A stretch of 11,010 nt of DNA from positions 1 through 11,010 of the forward strand of contig JBMNTN010000062.1 of NCBI GenBank assembly GCA_050945755.1, in the 5' to 3' direction. Made by a program: the position numbers and the translations under genes. Below the pieces are notes generated by a model. That model saw nothing but the letters and a program-made list of their open reading frames with translations, searched no databases and was not told where the DNA came from. Below, one piece after another: positions 7,276-11,010 of this stretch. Every line of letters begins with the position of its first letter. Position 1 is the first letter of the stretch. Source of the DNA: JAQVXR01 sp050945755. Its GTDB lineage: Bacteria > Bacillota > Dehalobacteriia > Dehalobacteriales > Dehalobacteriaceae.

Positions 7276-8145
7276 TTATTTCAAAACTTTCTTTACTAAT
7301 TCAGGAACTTCAAAAGATAGTGATGCTACTTCCACACCAACTGCATTTAATGCTTTGACCTTTCCTTCAAAGGTACCCATACCCCGTTCAATAATAGCGC
7401 CTGCGTGCCCCATGCGCTTTCCGGGAGGTGCACTCTTACCGGCCAAATAAGCTACTACCGGTTTGCTAATGTTTTCTTTAATATAAACTGCCGCTTCTTC
7501 TTCCGCAGTCCCGCCGATTTCTCCAACTAAGACGATTGCTTTTGTTTCGGGATCTTTTTCAAATTCCGGAAGTACATCAATGAAATTTAAACCGACAACT
7601 CTATCACCGCCTAAACCGACAACGGTAGTTGTTCCTAAACCAGCATTAGCCATGGATCCGACAATTTCATAACTTAAGGTTCCGGAACGGGCAACTACGC
7701 CCACCGGCCCAGGAATAAAATACTGGTTAGGCATAATACCAATCTTGCATTTCCCGGAAGATACCAAACCAAAAGTGTTCGGTCCGATAATTGTTGTTCC
7801 TTTCGACCGGGCATAGTTCATAATCGCCATGGCATCATGAACCGGAATATGCTCCGGTAACAAGACAAGTACCTTTACCCCGGCATTGATTGCTTCAAAA
7901 GCACCGTCTTTCGCAAACGCTGCCGGAACAAACAGGATGGATGCATCAATTTGCGTATTCTGCATGGCCTCTGCCACCGAGTTGAATACAGGAATGCCAT
8001 CTACATTCTGCCCGCCTTTTCCGGGAGATGTCCCCGCTACCACCTTTGTCCCGTATTTAACCATCTGCCGGGTATGGAACGTACCCTGATTTCCCGTGAT
8101 ACCTTGAACCAATACATTTGTATTTTCATTAATATAGATTGCCAT
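7276..8145 (-). CDS. sucD: Succinyl-CoA synthetase (ADP-forming), alpha subunit
   Basis: A 289-aa alpha subunit of succinyl-CoA synthetase, which interconverts succinyl-CoA + ADP/GDP + Pi with succinate + ATP/GTP + CoA. The N-terminal CoA-binding Rossmann domain begins with VQGITGNQG (about 13-21). The family motif GPNTFGL follows at about 121-127, and the phosphorylated histidine is His247 in KRMGHAGAI, matching His246 of the E. coli enzyme. The protein is full length. AGGAGGGG precedes the ATG. The gene starts 19 bases after sucC, so the two subunits are co-translated from one transcript. In this operon the enzyme either harvests ATP from succinyl-CoA or activates succinate for the mutase. 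Nucleotide preference cannot be read from this subunit. Confidence 0.97.
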   Translation of the reverse strand: MAIYINENTNVLVQGITGNQGTFHTRQMVKYGTKVVAGTSPGKGGQNVDGIPVFNSVAEAMQNTQIDASILFVPAAFAKDGAFEAINAGVKVLVLLPEHIPVHDAMAIMNYARSKGTTIIGPNTFGLVSSGKCKIGIMPNQYFIPGPVGVVARSGTLSYEIVGSMANAGLGTTTVVGLGGDRVVGLNFIDVLPEFEKDPETKAIVLVGEIGGTAEEEAAVYIKENISKPVVAYLAGKSAPPGKRMGHAGAIIERGMGTFEGKVKALNAVGVEVASLSFEVPELVKKVLK

Positions 8146-8164
8146 TTTTCATCCCCTCCTATCC

Positions 8165-9271
8165 TTAGTTTTTCGCCAATTCTACAGCTTTTTGGGCTGC
8201 TTCATGCATCGTATCATATGCCTCAATGCCAACTTCTTGTAAAATTTCCCGGCCTCTTTCCTGATTGGTTCCTACCAAACGAATTACTACGGGCACCGGT
8301 ATATCCGCCTTTTTCTTCACAGAAGCAAAGGCGTTTGCTACATCATCACACCTGGTTATCCCGCCAAAAATATTTATTAAAATTGCCTTGGGGTCCTTTG
8401 CCATAATCAACTCAATAGCCTTGGCCGTAGCTTCTTCACCTGCGCCGCCTCCTGCATCCAGGAAGTTGGCTGCCGCACCGCCGTAATACTGAATGGTATC
8501 GAGAGTAGCCATGGTAATCCCTGCGCCATTTGCCATGACACCAATATTTCCATCCAAATCAACATAGGCAAGACCTAATTCATGAGCTTTCTTCTCTGAT
8601 TCGGAACGCTCTTCTACATATGGCAGATCCTTATGCCTATACAAAGCATCATCATCAATGGTCACCTTTGCATCAGCCGCAATAACGGCATCACCGCTCA
8701 CCACCAGCGGGTTAATCTCTACCAGTTCAGCGTCTAAAGTGGTGAACATCTTATAAAGCTTCTGCAATATCGCCTGTACCTGCTTGGCCTCTCCGGCTTC
8801 TAAACCCATTCTGCGCGTAATTTCCCGGGCAGCAAAGGACATCATGCCGATACCATAATCAATATGGTATTTTACCATGTATTCTTCCGGCACTTCTTCA
8901 ATATCCATTCCACCTTTAGTCGATGCCAGAACTACCGGGCACTTTGTCCCCCGGTCAATGGTAATGGCAAGGTAATATTCCTTTTCGATTTTTAGTTTCT
9001 CTTCAACTAAAATAGCATCAACGATCAGACCACGCAATTCACTTCCAAGAAGATTGGCAGCAAATTCTTTTGCTTCATTTGGGTCTGCTGTAAATTTGAT
9101 TCCACCGGCTTTTCCTCTTTTCCCGGATAGAATTTGTGATTTAATCACAGAATCACCGATTTCGGCTGTTATTTGAGCAGCCTCCTCCGGAGTCTTAGCA
9201 ACTCTTCCCTTCGGTACCGGAATACCAAACTTGGCAAATTGTTCTTTCCCCATGTACTCATACATTTTCAT
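8165..9271 (-). CDS. sucC: Succinyl-CoA synthetase (ADP-forming), beta subunit
   Basis: A 368-aa beta subunit that binds the nucleotide through an N-terminal ATP-grasp domain and carries the succinate/CoA-ligase domain at its C-terminus. Visible family elements are the start KMYEYMGKEQFAKFGIPVP, IKSQILSGKRGKAGGI in the ATP-grasp domain, AELVEINPLV (about 181-190), MANGAGITMATLD (246-258), LDAGGGAGEE (271-280) and NIFGGITRCD (300-309). Length is slightly below the E. coli protein (388) but has all domains. The first ATG is 11 bases from an AGGAGGG site; a second ATG two codons in is further away and less likely. It is the first enzyme gene of the operon, 149 bases downstream of the regulator gene. 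Promoter and palindrome array lie in that gap. Confidence 0.97.
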   Translation of the reverse strand: MKMYEYMGKEQFAKFGIPVPKGRVAKTPEEAAQITAEIGDSVIKSQILSGKRGKAGGIKFTADPNEAKEFAANLLGSELRGLIVDAILVEEKLKIEKEYYLAITIDRGTKCPVVLASTKGGMDIEEVPEEYMVKYHIDYGIGMMSFAAREITRRMGLEAGEAKQVQAILQKLYKMFTTLDAELVEINPLVVSGDAVIAADAKVTIDDDALYRHKDLPYVEERSESEKKAHELGLAYVDLDGNIGVMANGAGITMATLDTIQYYGGAAANFLDAGGGAGEEATAKAIELIMAKDPKAILINIFGGITRCDDVANAFASVKKKADIPVPVVIRLVGTNQERGREILQEVGIEAYDTMHEAAQKAVELAKN

Positions 9272-9316
9272 GGCTGAGTTCTCCCTCCTATCTCAATTTA
9301 ACAATACAATATACTT

Positions 9317-9339
9317 TTCCCATCTGGGAAATATTCCCA
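9317..9339. repeat. Three alternating TTCCCA/TGGGAA half-sites (operator or RNA-switch candidate)
   Basis: On the plus strand the order is TTCCCA (9317-9322), TC, TGGGAA (9325-9330), ATA, TTCCCA (9334-9339). This makes two overlapping perfect inverted repeats that share the middle half-site. It lies between a candidate promoter and the sucC ribosome binding site. It could be an operator for the adjacent regulator. In the leader RNA it could form two mutually exclusive hairpins. Neither is followed by a U-run, so a simple terminator is unlikely. Confidence 0.5.
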
Positions 9340-9363
9340 CCCCATGCTTCCCGGCGGCGATTT

Positions 9364-9392
9364 CGTTAAAAAGCCTGAATAATCTATGTCAA
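9364..9392 (-). promoter_or_regulatory. Candidate sigma-A-type promoter of the suc-mcm-mmd operon
   Basis: A perfect -35 hexamer TTGACA (9387-9392) with a weak -10 (TTTAAC at 9365-9370 with a 16-bp spacer, or TTAACG with 17). A transcript starting here would have a leader of roughly 85 bases containing the half-site array. I see no GG-N10-GC (-24/-12, sigma-54) element in the gap. The weak -10 fits a promoter that needs activation, but this is inference. Confidence 0.4.
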
Positions 9393-9420
9393 AAAATTAT
9401 GTCTAATCAATAAAATAACA

Positions 9421-10821
9421 TTACGATGAACTTGAGCCTTTGTACTTCCTTAACTTGTTGTATAAAGTAGCTAAAGATATGTTCAGTGCTTGTGCAGCCT
9501 TTTTCTTACCCTCCAGGCTTTCCCCATACCGGGTAAGAGCTGCATTTAAGAGAATCTGCTCCATCTTATCTAGCGGCATCACCTCCATAGAACGATTAGA
9601 CCCTAAATTTCCGAACTGACCTATATAAGGAGCTAGGTGCCAGGTATGGACAAATTCACCTTCCATATTAACCATGGCCCTTTCCAAAACGCATTCTAAT
9701 TCCCGGATATTACCCGGCCACTCGTATTCCACCAGCAACTGCAAAGCCTCAGATGAAATTCCCCGTGCTGTTTTGCCAAACTTCTTGTTAAACTTATCGA
9801 CAAAGTGTTTTGCCAGAACTTTAATATCTTCATTTCTTACTCTTAGAGGAGGCACTTTTATTTCGATGACACTCAATTTGAAATATAGGTCCTCCCGGAA
9901 CAACCCTTCCTTGACAGCATCCCGCAAACTGCGGCTGCTGGTAGCCATTACACGTACATCGGCTTGAAAAAGCTGATTGCCCCCATATTTTTCGAATTCC
10001 CCATCCTGCATAAACCTTACCAGCTTGGCCTGGATATAAGGCGTTAATTCACATACTTCGCTTAATAACAAGACTCCCTGATGAGCTAATTCAACCTTCC
10101 CCGATTTAGAACGGGTAGAGCCGGGTACCGCTCCTTTTTCATAACCGAAAAGCTCAATTTCCATTAGATTTTCCGGGAGAGAGGTGCAGTCAACTTTTAC
10201 AAAAGGTTTTGAATTTCGACTGCTAGCCCGGTGAATTCCATGGGCATACATCTCTTTACCAGTTCCGCTTTCCCCGGAAATTAAAACTGTTGCTTCACAC
10301 TTGGCCGCCTTCTTGCCTAGTTCAATTGTGGTTTGATAGTATTTGCTTACTCCAACCAGATCTTCGAAACAATATTTGCTTCCAGATATTTTACCAACCC
10401 TGGAAACTGATGATTCGACAGCTTGAGTGGTTTTTTTAACTGTCGTAAGAAGCCTTGAACAATCTTGCTCTTTCTTTTCCTCCAGTAATCCGGTAAGCAA
10501 TTTGATGCCCTTTTCGTCCAACACAAAAATATTATTTAGATCGTGATTATGGAGTTCATCTCGGACTAATTCCCTTTCTCCAGTGACAAGGAGAAGATCC
10601 AGATTTGGTATATCCAGTACATTTTTTAGGGAATTTGTGGTTGGGACATTAAATTTGCTCGCCTCAATTATCCCTGGGGAGTTTTCATCAGAATCACATA
10701 CAACAGCAACCGACACCCAAGGTATCTTTTGAAGCTCCTGAAAAAGCTTTAGTCCATCTGAATTTCCTCCGACAATTCCCAGTAATAATGAGTCCAAAAT
10801 AAACACCAACCGTAAAATCAT
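9421..10821 (-). CDS. Sigma-54-activator-like regulator with Rossmann-like N-domain, degenerate AAA+ motifs and Fis-type HTH
   Basis: A 466-aa transcription regulator, probably controlling the downstream operon. Residues about 12-115 resemble a Rossmann nucleotide-binding domain: GIVGGNSDG after a hydrophobic strand, then an acidic strand end (VVCDSDENSPG) and LDLLLVTG. A linker follows, then an AAA+ domain (about 152-385) with an intact Walker A GESGTGKE (183-190). The sigma-54-contact loop, normally GAFTGA, reads GAVPGS (230-235). Walker B has Ser254 instead of Asp (LLLSEV). The sensor I Asn position is Ser, and the second arginine-finger position reads Lys in FREDLYFKL. The C-terminus (about 438-460) is a Fis-type helix-turn-helix. 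Family and DNA binding are clear. Normal sigma-54 activation is doubtful, and it may act like TyrR on sigma-A promoters. No good ribosome binding site precedes the ATG, so the start is uncertain; downstream TTG/GTG codons are possible. Confidence 0.88.
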   Translation of the reverse strand: MILRLVFILDSLLLGIVGGNSDGLKLFQELQKIPWVSVAVVCDSDENSPGIIEASKFNVPTTNSLKNVLDIPNLDLLLVTGERELVRDELHNHDLNNIFVLDEKGIKLLTGLLEEKKEQDCSRLLTTVKKTTQAVESSVSRVGKISGSKYCFEDLVGVSKYYQTTIELGKKAAKCEATVLISGESGTGKEMYAHGIHRASSRNSKPFVKVDCTSLPENLMEIELFGYEKGAVPGSTRSKSGKVELAHQGVLLLSEVCELTPYIQAKLVRFMQDGEFEKYGGNQLFQADVRVMATSSRSLRDAVKEGLFREDLYFKLSVIEIKVPPLRVRNEDIKVLAKHFVDKFNKKFGKTARGISSEALQLLVEYEWPGNIRELECVLERAMVNMEGEFVHTWHLAPYIGQFGNLGSNRSMEVMPLDKMEQILLNAALTRYGESLEGKKKAAQALNISLATLYNKLRKYKGSSSS

Positions 10822-10894
10822 TTGTTAGAATATTCTCTTTATTTTAATAAATTCCTTCCGACTTTTCTTAAAATTGTTAAATTTTTGAAAATAT

Positions 10895-10923
10895 TTTAAA
10901 TATTGGATTGAATATTTTGTCAA
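10895..10923 (-). promoter_or_regulatory. Candidate sigma-A-type promoter of the regulator gene
   Basis: TTGACA (10918-10923) with a 17-bp spacer to TTTAAA (10895-10900, four of six matches to TATAAT), in very AT-rich DNA upstream of the regulator. A single TGGGAA half-site like those before sucC occurs at 10953-10958, which may be coincidental. The match resembles the sucC promoter candidate: perfect -35, poor -10. Confidence 0.4.
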
Positions 10924-10959
10924 TATACGCGAAGCTTAGTTAGTTGCAATTTTGGGAAC

Positions 10960-10983
10960 AAAAAAAGCGCAATATTTGCGCTT
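10960..10983 (-). terminator. Intrinsic terminator of an upstream gene outside the window
   Basis: A perfect 8-bp inverted repeat (AAGCGCAA at 10965-10972, TTGCGCTT at 10976-10983) with a 3-base loop, followed on the minus strand by a run of seven T. This is a canonical rho-independent terminator for a minus-strand gene lying beyond the right edge. It separates that gene from the regulator. Confidence 0.75.
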
Positions 10984-11010
10984 CAGATTGTCGAGATACC
11001 CCTTTTTTAG

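Noticed and set aside
10700..10821. Frameshift or truncation at the N-terminus of the regulator
   Set aside because: The weak start raised this, but the Rossmann-like strand and glycine motif begin within the first 23 residues, so the domain appears complete and no frame change is needed.
10853..10917. AT-rich inverted repeats (AAATATT types) upstream of the regulator
   Set aside because: Base composition is so biased that such matches are expected by chance; no distinct symmetric operator stands out.

Overview
The window looks like a chromosomal segment of an anaerobic, moderately AT-rich low-GC Gram-positive bacterium (Clostridia, possibly a Peptococcaceae/Desulfotomaculum-like or other propionate-metabolising lineage). 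The reasons are strong AGGAGG-type ribosome binding sites in front of nearly every gene, GTG starts, TTGACA-type promoters, and a gene order resembling the methylmalonyl-CoA clusters of propionate-producing or propionate-oxidising anaerobes. The genus is inference; no rRNA or other phylogenetic marker is present.

All genes lie on the minus strand, so the biological order runs from high to low coordinates. At the right edge (10960-10983) is an intrinsic terminator for an upstream gene outside the window. Next comes a 466-aa regulator built like a sigma-54 activator (AAA+ domain plus Fis-type helix-turn-helix). Its N-terminus looks like a nucleotide-binding Rossmann domain, and its AAA+ catalytic and sigma-54-contact motifs are degenerate. 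A 149-bp spacer follows, with a TTGACA promoter candidate and an unusual three-half-site palindrome array. Then come sucC and sucD (succinyl-CoA synthetase), a second spacer of 143 bp, and a tight run of seven genes: the large and small (B12-binding) subunits of a split methylmalonyl-CoA mutase, methylmalonyl-CoA epimerase, and the four subunits of a Na+-translocating methylmalonyl-CoA decarboxylase in the order alpha, delta, gamma (biotin carrier), beta. A hairpin terminator at about 990-1009 closes this block. A TerC/YjbE-type membrane protein gene follows as a separate unit at the left end.

Together the enzymes form a complete reversible module: succinate <-> succinyl-CoA (ATP-linked), succinyl-CoA <-> (R)-methylmalonyl-CoA (mutase), (R) <-> (S) epimerisation, and (S)-methylmalonyl-CoA <-> propionyl-CoA + CO2 coupled to Na+ transport across the membrane. 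No biotin carboxylase and no CoA-transferase gene is present. The chemistry could serve propionate formation with Na+ export. Clustering with succinyl-CoA synthetase would also fit the oxidative direction, in which Na+ influx drives carboxylation and succinyl-CoA yields ATP. The sequence alone cannot settle the direction.

The most noteworthy points are the degenerate sigma-54-activator-like regulator with its Rossmann-like sensor domain, the absence of a visible -24/-12 promoter next to it, and the TTCCCA/TGGGAA array that could be its operator or an RNA switch.
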